From assembly GCF_002198715.1 (NCBI RefSeq), contig NZ_MWLK01000030.1:66112-130111 (forward strand): 64,000 nt of DNA. The letters run 5' to 3'. The notes beneath the pieces were generated by a model that ran no database searches, was not told the origin of the DNA, and worked only from the letters and a program-made list of their open reading frames with translations. Source of the DNA: Rhodomicrobium sp. R_RK_3. GTDB taxonomy: Bacteria > Pseudomonadota > Alphaproteobacteria > Rhizobiales > Rhodomicrobiaceae. Positions 1 to 7,594 of this stretch are shown piece after piece. Position 1 is the stretch's first letter. Every line of letters begins with the position of its first letter. Position numbers and translations under genes: made by a program.

Positions 1-171
1 TCCGAGGTGAACCGCTTTAGCGGCGGCGTCGTGCAGACTTTCGACGCTGCGGCGCTCGATCTCTACGCCCAGTTCCATTATTACGAGGCCGACCTCACCG
101 AGGCCGGCGGCGGCAAGGTCGACACCGAAGCCATGTTCGCCGTGCTGACGGGCGCGCGGATCAAGTTCTAG
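1..171 (+). CDS. C-terminal end of an outer-membrane porin-like protein (partial)
   Basis: Only the last 56 codons are in the window; the frame is open from base 1 and stops at TAG 169-171. The visible peptide alternates polar and hydrophobic residues (for example DLYAQFHYYEADL) and ends in ARIKF, with a terminal Phe. This is the usual C-terminal signature of outer-membrane beta-barrels recognised by the BAM complex and fits the last strands of an alphaproteobacterial porin. Length, substrate and start cannot be seen. A rho-independent terminator follows at 292-319. The porin assignment is an inference from strand pattern and the terminal Phe; another barrel protein is possible. Confidence 0.55.
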   Translation, partial: SEVNRFSGGVVQTFDAAALDLYAQFHYYEADLTEAGGGKVDTEAMFAVLTGARIKF

Positions 172-206
172 GTCTGGGTCGCAGAGTCTGCACCTGCCGC
201 GTCTTG

Positions 207-265
207 ACCTCTCCGTGCGGAGAGGGTGGCGCGCTTAGCAAGCCGGGTGACGGGTTGTAGAGTCA
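207..265. repeat. Intergenic palindromic repeat, family A, copy 1 (partial)
   Basis: A short hairpin (cctctccgtgcggagagg) is followed by a GGGTGGCGCGC...GCCGGGTGACGGGTTG tract. The same arrangement of a CTCTCC...GGAGAGGGTGGC stem followed by GCCGGGTGAGGGGTTG recurs at 4191-4313, and related copies lie at 2281, 37404 and 61521. This copy is degenerate and shorter than the others. Confidence 0.6.
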
Positions 266-291
266 GCCGGACAGGTCCCACAATCGGACGG

Positions 292-319
292 AAGGCCGCC
301 ACCCCATGGGCGGCCTTTT
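292..319 (+). terminator. Rho-independent terminator after the porin-like gene
   Basis: Perfect 9-bp stem aaggccgcc (292-300) and ggcggcctt (309-317), 8-base loop, with the T run at 316-319. It lies about 120 bases after the stop of the porin-like gene and just before the 3' end of the convergent quiC gene, so it may serve the plus-strand transcript mainly. Confidence 0.7.
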
Positions 320-324
320 CGGTG

Positions 325-2232
325 TCAGATGGGCCCCCGGCCGACTGGCCGCGGAAGGCCGGGATGCCGCGCCGCCCGCGTCTGCGCGGCCAGCCGGATC
401 GGGGCGTTCGCCGCGCCGAAACCGCGATAGGCGCGCCGCTCGACGATCTCGAAGAAGAAGCGCTCCTCGAATGTCTGCGTATAGGCTTGCAAATATTCGG
501 CCTCGCCATCGCGGTCGTAGAGAATGCCGTGCGCCTTCAGCGCCGCGATGGTCTCGGGGGCGAGATCGGTCCTGGCTTCCAGATCGTCGTAATAATTTTC
601 CGGGATCGCCAGCGGGGCGACGCCGCCCGCCCGCAGTTTCGCGGCGGTCGCCAGAATATCGTCCGTGGCGAAGGCGATATGCTGCACGCCCGAGCCGAAC
701 GCTTCGCTGAGGAAGCGCGACGACAGCGTGCCCTGCGCCTCCGAGGCGTTCAGCACGATGCGGACGCTGCCGTCGGGCGACTGCACCACCTGGCTCTTCA
801 CCAGCCCGCGCGGATCGGCGACCGTCTCGACCCGCGTTTTCTCCATGTCGAGCAGCGAGGTGTAGAACAAAAGCCAGCTCAGCATTTCCGGGTATCGCAG
901 CGATTGCGAGATATGGTCGATGCCGGTGAGGCCGGCGCCGTCCGCATCGGCGGCTTCGGCGCAGGGCTCGAATTCGATGTCCCAGACTTCGGCGAGGCCG
1001 CTCTTGGCATCGACGAAATAGATCAGGCTGCCGCCGAGGCCGCGCACCGCCGGGATTTCCAACTCGCCGGGGCCGACCGCCTGCCGGAAGGGCTGGTCGA
1101 GCAGGCGGCAGGCGCGGTCGAGGGCCGCCGCCGCGTCATCCACCTTCAGGCCGATCGCGCATACCGCCGCGCCGTGGCTGATAGTGTAGGCATGCGCAAA
1201 GCCCTCCTTGTCGGTGTTGACGACGATGTTGATGCCGCCCTGCCGCCATCGCGTCACGGCCTTCGACCGGTGCCGTCCGGCCTTGTGGAAGCCGAGGCCC
1301 GCCAGCATCCGCTCTAGCGCCGCCGCCGCGGTCTCATCCAGAGCGAATTCGACAAATTCAGTGCCGAGGCACCGCGCTTTCGGCGGCAGGGCCGATGCGC
1401 CCTGCACGGCGAGGCCGGTCTTGCGCGCCAGTTCGTCCAGCAGATAGATCAGCGAGCGCCTCCCATCGACCGCGACGCTGCGGGCGGAGGCGCCCCGAAA
1501 CTGGTCGTTGAAAATCTCCAGCGAGACGAAGCCGGCATATCCGGTCGCCTGCAGCGCCTGCATGAAGTCCAGCACCGGCAGTTCGCCCTGGCCGGGGCAA
1601 TTGCGCAGATGCCGGCTCCAGGACAGGTAGTCCATGTCCATCATCGGCGCATCGGCAAGCTGGACGAGGAAGATGCGGTCGCCCGGAATGGCGGCGAGCG
1701 GCGTCAGGTCGGTCTTGCGCGCCAGGGTGTGGAAACTGTCCAGGACCAAACCGACAGCGGGGTGATCGGCGCGGCGGACGGCTTCCCAGGCATCGCGGTA
1801 ATCCTTGATGTGGCGGCCCCAGGCCAGCGCCTCGAAGCCCACCCGCAGGCCGCGCCGGGCCGCGCGTTCGCCCAGCGCATGCAGATCGGCGGCGGCGCGG
1901 TCGATGCCGCCAAGACTGTCCGGCGCGACATTGGAGCAGACCATCAAAAGGTCGCAGCCGAGTTCCTGCATGGTGTCGAATTTGCGCTCGGCGCGCTGGA
2001 AGACGCGGTCGCGCTTGGCGGCGGGCATGCCTTCGAAATCGCGGAAAGGCTGGAAGGTGACGGTGCGCAGGCCGAGCCCATCGACGATCCGGCGTATTTC
2101 GGCGGGCGTGCCGTTGAAGGAGAGCAGGTCGTTCTCGAAGATCTCCACGCCATCGAATTTGGCGGCGGCGATCGCCTCCAGCTTCTCGTCCAAACCGCCG
2201 CTCAGTGAGACGGTCGCGATCGACGTCAGCAT
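325..2232 (-). CDS. quiC: QuiC-type 3-dehydroshikimate dehydratase fused to an HPPD-like VOC domain
   Basis: The 635-residue length equals that of Pseudomonas QuiC-type fused proteins. The N-terminal half (about 1-270) is a sugar-phosphate isomerase-like TIM barrel with candidate metal ligands E134, D165, Q191 and E239, the set known for this dehydratase, which converts 3-dehydroshikimate to protocatechuate. The C-terminal half (about 285-600) is a vicinal-oxygen-chelate module resembling 4-hydroxyphenylpyruvate dioxygenase; H440, H518 and E595 (in RFFFEIVERR) match its iron triad. The start is backed by a strong AGGAGGGCGG site 3 bases upstream of ATG. Role: catabolism of quinate or shikimate through protocatechuate, in the cytoplasm. 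A LysR regulator lies upstream on the same strand, but no other quinate or protocatechuate genes are visible. The activity of the second domain is uncertain in this family. Confidence 0.88.
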   Translation of the reverse strand: MLTSIATVSLSGGLDEKLEAIAAAKFDGVEIFENDLLSFNGTPAEIRRIVDGLGLRTVTFQPFRDFEGMPAAKRDRVFQRAERKFDTMQELGCDLLMVCSNVAPDSLGGIDRAAADLHALGERAARRGLRVGFEALAWGRHIKDYRDAWEAVRRADHPAVGLVLDSFHTLARKTDLTPLAAIPGDRIFLVQLADAPMMDMDYLSWSRHLRNCPGQGELPVLDFMQALQATGYAGFVSLEIFNDQFRGASARSVAVDGRRSLIYLLDELARKTGLAVQGASALPPKARCLGTEFVEFALDETAAAALERMLAGLGFHKAGRHRSKAVTRWRQGGINIVVNTDKEGFAHAYTISHGAAVCAIGLKVDDAAAALDRACRLLDQPFRQAVGPGELEIPAVRGLGGSLIYFVDAKSGLAEVWDIEFEPCAEAADADGAGLTGIDHISQSLRYPEMLSWLLFYTSLLDMEKTRVETVADPRGLVKSQVVQSPDGSVRIVLNASEAQGTLSSRFLSEAFGSGVQHIAFATDDILATAAKLRAGGVAPLAIPENYYDDLEARTDLAPETIAALKAHGILYDRDGEAEYLQAYTQTFEERFFFEIVERRAYRGFGAANAPIRLAAQTRAARHPGLPRPVGRGPI

Positions 2233-2280
2233 GTTCCGCCCTCCTTTGATCCAGCCCGTCCAATCCTAGCCGCGGTGCCA

Positions 2281-2425
2281 AGCACCCTCTCCCCATGGGA
2301 AGAGGGTTGGGGTGAGGGGGTAATCCCTCTCGGTAGGACAGGGCGTCGCCACACCGATAGGCATTACCCCCTCACCCGGCGCGCCGACGCGCGCCGCCCT
2401 GTCCCCATGGGCGAGGGCTGGGCTC
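2281..2425. repeat. Intergenic palindromic repeat, family A, copy 2 (fills the 2233-2605 gap)
   Basis: The 373-base gap between quiC and its upstream LysR gene contains a compound palindrome. Perfect 14-bp arms ggtgagggggtaat (2311-2324) and attaccccctcacc (2363-2376) enclose a 38-base centre, and each side carries a CCCCATGGG-containing stem (2290 and 2403 areas). No convincing gene is present. Because it sits between regulator and target it could form a large cruciform or RNA hairpin, but no function can be read from sequence. Confidence 0.75.
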
Positions 2426-2605
2426 CGGCCAAGTCGGGCGCCGAAGATCAACGCGGCGCTTTGCGCCAAGTCCTAAGATGCGGTGTTGCTCTACCTGAGC
2501 CTCCCCGGCGCCGGGTTGGATGCCAGCGCGCCGCCTCGTCGAGAATTAGGCCGCCGGGGGGAAGTAACGTCAATGACCAAGAAATGGCCCAAAGGAAACG
2601 TAATG

Positions 2606-3523
2606 TTACTTTTTGCCGCCCGAGGCCGCGCCGCCGCTCGCGCTCTGCATATGCGCGCGCAGCGATCTGACGAAATATTCGCAATAGCTGGAGAGCGGCG
2701 CGTCGCGGCGGAAGGCGACATAGGTCTGGAAGCGGGCGGGCGCGGCGATCGGGATGCCTTTCAGACCGGGGAAATTGCCCCCCGCCAGCGTGAACTCGTC
2801 GACCACGGCCACGCCGAGCCCGTTCGTCACCAGCGCGCAGACCATCGAGCCGAAGCGCGCCCTGATCGTCACCTCGTAATCCAGCGCGTGCTTTACGAAG
2901 ATCCCCGCCATGATGCCGCCATAGGGGTCGGCCGGATCGATGCCGATCAGCTTGTGGCGCGCGATCTCCGCCGGCGTGACCTCCGCCCGCCCGCACAGCT
3001 CATGCCCTTCCGGCACGACGCAGAGCAGGCGGCCCTCGGCGAGCGGCTCGAAGCTCAGCATCGGGTGGTCGTACTGATGGCTGACGGCGACGGCCTCGCC
3101 CTTGCCGAGCAGCAGATAGTCGATGGCCTCCTCGATCTTGAGGATGTCGACCTCCATCAGGAGATCGGGAAATTTCCGCCGCGTGCAGGCGATGGCCCTC
3201 GGCACCATGACATTGGCGATGCTGGGCACGGAGGCGATCTTCAGCGCCGAGCCGGCGCCCCGCTCCAGGTTCTTGATAACGTGATGCAGATCCTCGACCC
3301 GGTCATAGACGGCATTGATCTGATTGAAGAGATCGCGCGCGGCGTGGGTCGGGACATAGCGGCCCTGGCGGCGGCTGAACAGCTTCATCCGCAGCACGCT
3401 CTCGGCATGTTTCACCACCCGGCTGATGCCGGGCGAGGACACATTGAGCAGGCGTGAGGCGCCGCCGATGGTCCCCGTCACCATGACCGCCCGGATGACC
3501 TCGATCTGCCGCAGAGTGAGCAT
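2606..3523 (-). CDS. LysR-family transcriptional regulator
   Basis: 305 residues, normal for the family. Residues about 2-62 form the winged helix-turn-helix (LTLRQIEVIRAVMVTGTIGG, then SSPGISRVVKHAE), and about 90-290 form the periplasmic-binding-protein-like effector domain. The tail is low-complexity (SASGGAASGGKK). It lies upstream of quiC on the same strand, separated by a repeat-filled gap, so it may control quiC with an aromatic or hydroaromatic effector; that link is inference. It is divergent from the Cys-rich protein gene at 3700. The effector cannot be predicted from the sequence alone. Confidence 0.85.
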   Translation of the reverse strand: MLTLRQIEVIRAVMVTGTIGGASRLLNVSSPGISRVVKHAESVLRMKLFSRRQGRYVPTHAARDLFNQINAVYDRVEDLHHVIKNLERGAGSALKIASVPSIANVMVPRAIACTRRKFPDLLMEVDILKIEEAIDYLLLGKGEAVAVSHQYDHPMLSFEPLAEGRLLCVVPEGHELCGRAEVTPAEIARHKLIGIDPADPYGGIMAGIFVKHALDYEVTIRARFGSMVCALVTNGLGVAVVDEFTLAGGNFPGLKGIPIAAPARFQTYVAFRRDAPLSSYCEYFVRSLRAHMQSASGGAASGGKK

Positions 3524-3699
3524 GGCCGCGACTATACTCGGAGGCCACCGGGCGGGCCAGACGGCACCGCATCGGCTCGCGCCGTTGCGCCCCCCAATTG
3601 TCGCAACGAGATGAACCGTTGCCTGATGAAAACCGCGCCTGCCGTTCAGCGTCGCGCGCCCATCATGGCCACCTTATTGAGCACAGATGGGAGACGAAT

Positions 3700-4053
3700 A
3701 TGCGCAATGTGATTTTGGGTCTGGCGATTGCATTTTGTATGGCGATCGGGGGTATGTCCGCTGCATCGGCGGCGCCGGCGGGTGACCGCGGATTCGGGAC
3801 GGCGACCGCCAGCGATTCGATGTTTCAAAAGGTGGTTTCGGCCGGCTACTGCGCCCGCCTGAAACATGCCTGCGACTACAAGGAAGAGCGCGGCGAGGAA
3901 GGTCAAGGCAATTGCCGCCGCTACCGCATCGAATGCGGCCGCTTCAACTATTGCCAGGCGCTGCGCCGGGCCTGCGTCTACAAAGAGGAGCGCGGCCAGG
4001 AAGGGCGTGGCAACTGCCGCCGCTACCGCAGCGAATGCGGCGACGACTACTGA
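3700..4053 (+). CDS. Small secreted Cys-rich protein made of two tandem 34-residue modules
   Basis: 117 residues. I chose ATG 3700, which has GGGAG 7 bases upstream and opens a classic Sec signal peptide (hydrophobic residues 4-24, AXA-type cleavage near ASAA). After a 25-residue spacer come two near-identical modules, residues 50-83 and 84-117, each YC-x6-C-x13-C-x6-C and sharing the core YKEERG-E-G-GNCRRYR. The eight cysteines are C51, C58, C72, C79 and C85, C92, C106, C113, an exact 34-residue period. Even spacing suggests disulfides formed after export. The modules are rich in both Arg and Glu. I do not recognise a family or function. A strong terminator follows at 4081, so the gene is probably transcribed alone. 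Confidence 0.82.
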   Translation: MRNVILGLAIAFCMAIGGMSAASAAPAGDRGFGTATASDSMFQKVVSAGYCARLKHACDYKEERGEEGQGNCRRYRIECGRFNYCQALRRACVYKEERGQEGRGNCRRYRSECGDDY

Positions 4054-4080
4054 GCCAGGCATCTTCCGGCCGGACTGACG

Positions 4081-4109
4081 AAGCGCGCTCGTTCAGGGCG
4101 CGCTTTTTT
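4081..4109 (+). terminator. Rho-independent terminator of the Cys-rich protein gene
   Basis: Perfect 8-bp stem aagcgcgc (4081-4088) and gcgcgctt (4098-4105) with a 9-base loop, running into six T (4104-4109). It lies 28 bases after the stop codon. Confidence 0.88.
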
Positions 4110-4190
4110 ACGTCATGCCCGCTGCATCGGCGGCCCGGCGATCAGGCCCATTTGGGTGGGACGCAACACGGCTGCCGCTTGCCGGAGCTC

Positions 4191-4313
4191 AACCCTCTCC
4201 AAGGCGAGAGGGTGGCACGCAAAGCGTGCCGGGTGAGGGGTTGCGGACTCAACGGCTCGCTCACGAACCCCTCACCCCCGCCCTCTCCCAAGGGAGAGGG
4301 AGTCCGGCTGCGG
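4191..4313. repeat. Intergenic palindromic repeat, family A, copy 3
   Basis: Two outer stem-loops, CCCTCTCCaaggcGAGAGGG and CCCTCTCCCaaGGGAGAGGG, flank a centre with GTGCCGGGTGAGGGGTT on one side and AACCCCTCACCC on the other. It lies between the terminator at 4081 and the end of the transglycosylase gene. The whole 290-base gap 4054-4343 is occupied by the terminator and this repeat. Confidence 0.78.
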
Positions 4314-4343
4314 ATCGTGGACGGTTCCCGCCTTTACCCCGCG

Positions 4344-5558
4344 TCAACTGCTGCCGCGCAGGCGCGCAAAAAGCTCATCGGAGGGGTAGCCGTCTGCGGG
4401 AAGATCGAATTTGATCTGGGCGGCGCGGATGGCGTCGCGGGTCGCGGCGCCCAGAATGCCGTCGAGCTTGCCGACCTCATACCCGTGGCGGGTCAGCAAT
4501 TGCTGCAGCTCCTTGGTCTGCTCGAGGCCATAGGTCGGCAGATTGGGCTTGCCCTTGTCGTAGACAGGCGCGCCCGCGAGGCGGGTGGCGTAATAGGCCG
4601 CCGTCGTCGCATAGACCAGCGACTGGTTCCACTGCGTATAGGCGTCGAAATTGGGATAGGCGAGGAAGGCCGGCCCGAAGCGCCCCATCGGCAGCAGCAG
4701 CGAGGCGCCGAGATCGCTGGCCGGCAGCGGCCGGCCGTTGCGCAGGGTGACGCCCCATTTTGCCCATTGCGCATGCGGATGGCGGACGCCGAGATCGGCC
4801 TCCTTCCAGGGCAGCCTCTCCGGCACGCTGACCTCCATCAGCCAGGGCTCGCCGCGCTTCCAGCCATAATGCTGGATCAGCTTGGCGGTCGAAGCCAGCA
4901 CGTCGGGCACGCTGTTGCGCAGGTCGACATGGCCGTCGCCATCGTAATCGACGCCGAATTCGAGGTAATGGGTTGGCAGGAACTGGGTCTGGCCGAGTTC
5001 GCCCGCCCAGGCGCCGACGAGTTGGTCGCGGGAGAGATCGCCGTGATCGACGATCTTTAGCGCCGCCAGAAGCTGCTCGCGGAACATCTCCGAGCGGCGG
5101 CAATCATAGGCGAGGGTGGCGAGGGCGCCGAGGATCGGGCTCTTGCCGGAATTGACGCCGAAATCGGTCTCCAGCCCCCAGAAGCCGACGATCACCGGCG
5201 CGGGCACGCCGAATTCCTTCTCGATGCGGGCAAAGACCGGCTTGTATTTCTCGATATTGGCGAGCCCCCGCTGCATGCGGTCGCCCGAGACCATGCGGCC
5301 GGAAAATTGCAGGAAGCTCTGTGCGAAAACGCCCTGGGCGCGGTCGCGGCGGATGATGGAGGGGTCGAAGGCGACCGTGCCGAGCACATCGCTCACCGTG
5401 CGGCGCGAGACGCCGGCGGCGAGCGCGTCGCGCTTCATGCCCTCGAGCCAGCTCTCGAAGCTCTCGCTGGTGTTGCAGGTGACAGCACTCGCGGGGAGCG
5501 GCGCGAAGGTCGCGAGGCCGGCGGCAAGCGCGCCAATTCCGAGGAGAGAAAATCGCAT
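4344..5558 (-). CDS. Periplasmic lytic murein transglycosylase, MltB-like, with peptidoglycan-binding domain
   Basis: 404 residues from the second of two adjacent ATGs, chosen because AAAGAG lies 5 bases upstream; starts at 5561 or 5594 are possible. Residues 1-25 are a signal peptide ending LPASA. Residues about 30-330 are the SLT_2/MltB domain, with the likely catalytic Glu at E130 (FWGLETDFG) and the GELGQTQFLPTHYLEFGVDY and DGDGH motifs typical of the family. Residues about 340-400 are a PG_binding_1 domain (LLTRHGYEVGKLDGILG). The enzyme cleaves glycan strands to 1,6-anhydro ends during wall turnover. No lipobox is seen, so it is probably soluble in the periplasm rather than a lipoprotein like E. 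coli MltB. Confidence 0.9.
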   Translation of the reverse strand: MRFSLLGIGALAAGLATFAPLPASAVTCNTSESFESWLEGMKRDALAAGVSRRTVSDVLGTVAFDPSIIRRDRAQGVFAQSFLQFSGRMVSGDRMQRGLANIEKYKPVFARIEKEFGVPAPVIVGFWGLETDFGVNSGKSPILGALATLAYDCRRSEMFREQLLAALKIVDHGDLSRDQLVGAWAGELGQTQFLPTHYLEFGVDYDGDGHVDLRNSVPDVLASTAKLIQHYGWKRGEPWLMEVSVPERLPWKEADLGVRHPHAQWAKWGVTLRNGRPLPASDLGASLLLPMGRFGPAFLAYPNFDAYTQWNQSLVYATTAAYYATRLAGAPVYDKGKPNLPTYGLEQTKELQQLLTRHGYEVGKLDGILGAATRDAIRAAQIKFDLPADGYPSDELFARLRGSS

Positions 5559-5614
5559 CATTGCTCTTTGTTTTTCAAAAGCTTTCGCATTCATCACCCC
5601 CCAAACCGCATTCG

Positions 5615-5947
5615 TCAGTTCGCCTTGAAGCCGCGCGTCGCTCCGATCGGGGCGTCGCTGTCCTTGCCCTTGCCGGTGATTCGCTCCCACCAGCTCCGGT
5701 CTTCCTTATAGGCCTCGATCGTGCCTTCATAAGGGCCTTTCAACGTCTTGGTGCCGCCGGTCGAAACCACCAACACGCGCAGGCTCGCGCCGTCGGGCAG
5801 TTTGACCCTTGCATTATCCTCGAGCTTGGCGCCGACGGCCAGGCCGGGCACGGAGGATTCCAGCACCTCGCTGGCGGCCTTCGCCGCGCCGAGCGGCAAG
5901 GCCGCGCCCAAAATGGCGATCGCGCAAAACTGTCTGACCTGTTTCAT
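5615..5947 (-). CDS. Small exported protein next to a CHASE2 protein
   Basis: 110 residues with a signal peptide (MKQVRQFCAIAILGAALPLG, cleavage near AKA). Start supported by AGGAG 7 bases upstream. The rest is beta-rich with a KLPDGASLRVLVVSTGGTK segment, like the edge of a FecR or SH3-like barrel, followed by a short Trp-rich and basic tail (RSWWERITGKGK). It starts 14 bases after the stop of the CHASE2 gene upstream, so the two are almost certainly co-transcribed, which suggests a periplasmic partner of the sensor-like domain. I do not recognise a named family; the FecR-like reading is weak. Confidence 0.75.
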   Translation of the reverse strand: MKQVRQFCAIAILGAALPLGAAKAASEVLESSVPGLAVGAKLEDNARVKLPDGASLRVLVVSTGGTKTLKGPYEGTIEAYKEDRSWWERITGKGKDSDAPIGATRGFKAN

Positions 5948-5961
5948 GTTTCGCTCCTGAA

Positions 5962-7158
5962 TTACCCCGCCAGGCGCAACCGGCCGAGGACGTCAGGCGC
6001 ATAACGTCCTCCCGTCACGCCCAATGTCCAAGCAAAGAAAATGGAAGTCGATGGAATGAGGATGCCGAATTGCGAGAACAACGCAGCCCCCATCACCACC
6101 AGAACACCGACGCCGATGCCATAAAGCAGCCAGTCATAGCGCCGGACGCTCCAATAAAAGCTGAACAGATAGCCGAGAAATGCGATCACGATCAGCAAAA
6201 TGATCTCGGTCGACCAGAGCAAGGTGTCGACCGAGCGGCCGTCGAGGAGCTGGCTGAGGATCTGCGCCTGCACCATGACGCCGGGCATCTTGGCCCCGTC
6301 CCAGATGGTCAGCGGGGTCAGATGCTTGTCGCGGTCGACGAAATCGCCGCCGATCAGCACGATTTTTCCGCGCAGCGCCGCGCGCCAGCTTTCCGGCAGC
6401 ACCACGTCGGGGCCGGCGTCCGGATCGTGCCGGGGCACCTTGAACAGCGGGAACAGATCCTCGCCGTCCGGCGGCAGTAGCCAGGAAATATAAGGGCTGT
6501 CCGGCGCCTTCCAGGGCAGCTTGCTCTTTTCCGCGATGAGCTGGGCAAAGCTCTCGCGGTCGGGCGAGGGCGCGCCGAGATATCGCACGACCTGGTCGCC
6601 GATCTTGAGCTGCTCCAGGTCGCGGGCGAAGAAGACATGGCCGGCATCGCGCCCGGTGCGGGCGATGAAATCGTCCTGGTATTTGAGGTCTTCGGGGCGG
6701 AAGCCGCGCACGCGCCTGTCGATGGCGCCGAAGACGATGGGCGACTTGGCCGTCTTGATCGCCTCGATCAGCGCCTCGGTCTTGGCCGGTTCGCTCTTCC
6801 TGTCATAGATGAAATCCAGGCCGATGACCTTCGGGCCGGCGGCGTCGAGCCCCTTAATGAGCTTGGCGGTCAAGCCGCGGTCGACGGGGGAGATATAGTC
6901 ATAATCGGCCATGCTCTCCTCGTTGATGAGGATGAGGGCGATGTCCCGGCTGGTCTGCGGCGCCGTCGGCGAGAAGAAAAAGGTTCGCCAGTCATAGGTC
7001 CATTCGTCCGGCCCCTCCGGGCTGATGCCGAAGGAGGACAGCGCGACCAGCCCGACAGCGACCAGCACGGCCCAGACGGCCCCCACGAGGCCTGGAAACC
7101 ATCCTCGGGTGAGCCCCGCTCGGGGCGCGGCGCCTTGCGTGCGCACTGCCTCAGTCAT
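5962..7158 (-). CDS. CHASE2-domain membrane protein without an effector domain
   Basis: 398 residues from ATG 7158, which has GGGAGGGG 3 bases upstream; a frame extension to 7203 has no such site. One membrane segment lies at about 20-43, then an extracytoplasmic CHASE2 domain at about 45-300 (DWRTFFF, ALILINEESM, KVIGLDFIYD, then LRGKIVLIGGDFVDRD), then three membrane helices at about 310-390. CHASE2 domains usually feed adenylate cyclases, kinases or GGDEF proteins, but here the protein ends soon after the last helix (DVLGRLRLAG) with no catalytic domain. The partner gene follows 14 bases downstream. The role is probably sensing in the periplasm; the output is unknown. Confidence 0.87.
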   Translation of the reverse strand: MTEAVRTQGAAPRAGLTRGWFPGLVGAVWAVLVAVGLVALSSFGISPEGPDEWTYDWRTFFFSPTAPQTSRDIALILINEESMADYDYISPVDRGLTAKLIKGLDAAGPKVIGLDFIYDRKSEPAKTEALIEAIKTAKSPIVFGAIDRRVRGFRPEDLKYQDDFIARTGRDAGHVFFARDLEQLKIGDQVVRYLGAPSPDRESFAQLIAEKSKLPWKAPDSPYISWLLPPDGEDLFPLFKVPRHDPDAGPDVVLPESWRAALRGKIVLIGGDFVDRDKHLTPLTIWDGAKMPGVMVQAQILSQLLDGRSVDTLLWSTEIILLIVIAFLGYLFSFYWSVRRYDWLLYGIGVGVLVVMGAALFSQFGILIPSTSIFFAWTLGVTGGRYAPDVLGRLRLAG

Positions 7159-7594
7159 GACCCCTCCCACGCGAACCCTGCCAGCCAAACGGGCGAATGG
7201 CATTCTTAGCGCAAAATTAACCGCCAGGGATTGGTTTTTTGCACGCCACCCTCCAGCCTCTCGTTCTCATGTCAAAATCCATTAGGGGAGCCGAGGGCCG
7301 GCCGTCACACCCGGCCTATCGTCCACAACCAGCGATACCGTCACACATTGCGACCAAATCATCCGGGTGCAGCGGCCCCGGATGGCCGGAATCGCCTTGC
7401 CCCCCGGCGCCGAAACTGCCTAGTCTGACGCCATGCCCGGGCCACACCGTCGCGCATTGGCCAATGGTTCCAATCGCCCACGGCCCGGCCGATGCCCAGC
7501 AATTGGGCACAGCCAGCGCGGGGCGCCGACATCTGCATGATCCGGGCGGCGCGCGATCTTGGCGAAGGGTACTGTAATTTGGAGTTGGGCGGTC
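7159..7594. other. Divergent intergenic region between the CHASE2 gene and a membrane protein gene
   Basis: 436 bases with no convincing coding frame. The only clear element is a 12-bp perfect palindrome cattggccaatg at 7455-7466, about 130 bases upstream of the plus-strand start; it could be a protein site or chance. No sigma-70-like promoter pair stood out. Confidence 0.5.
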
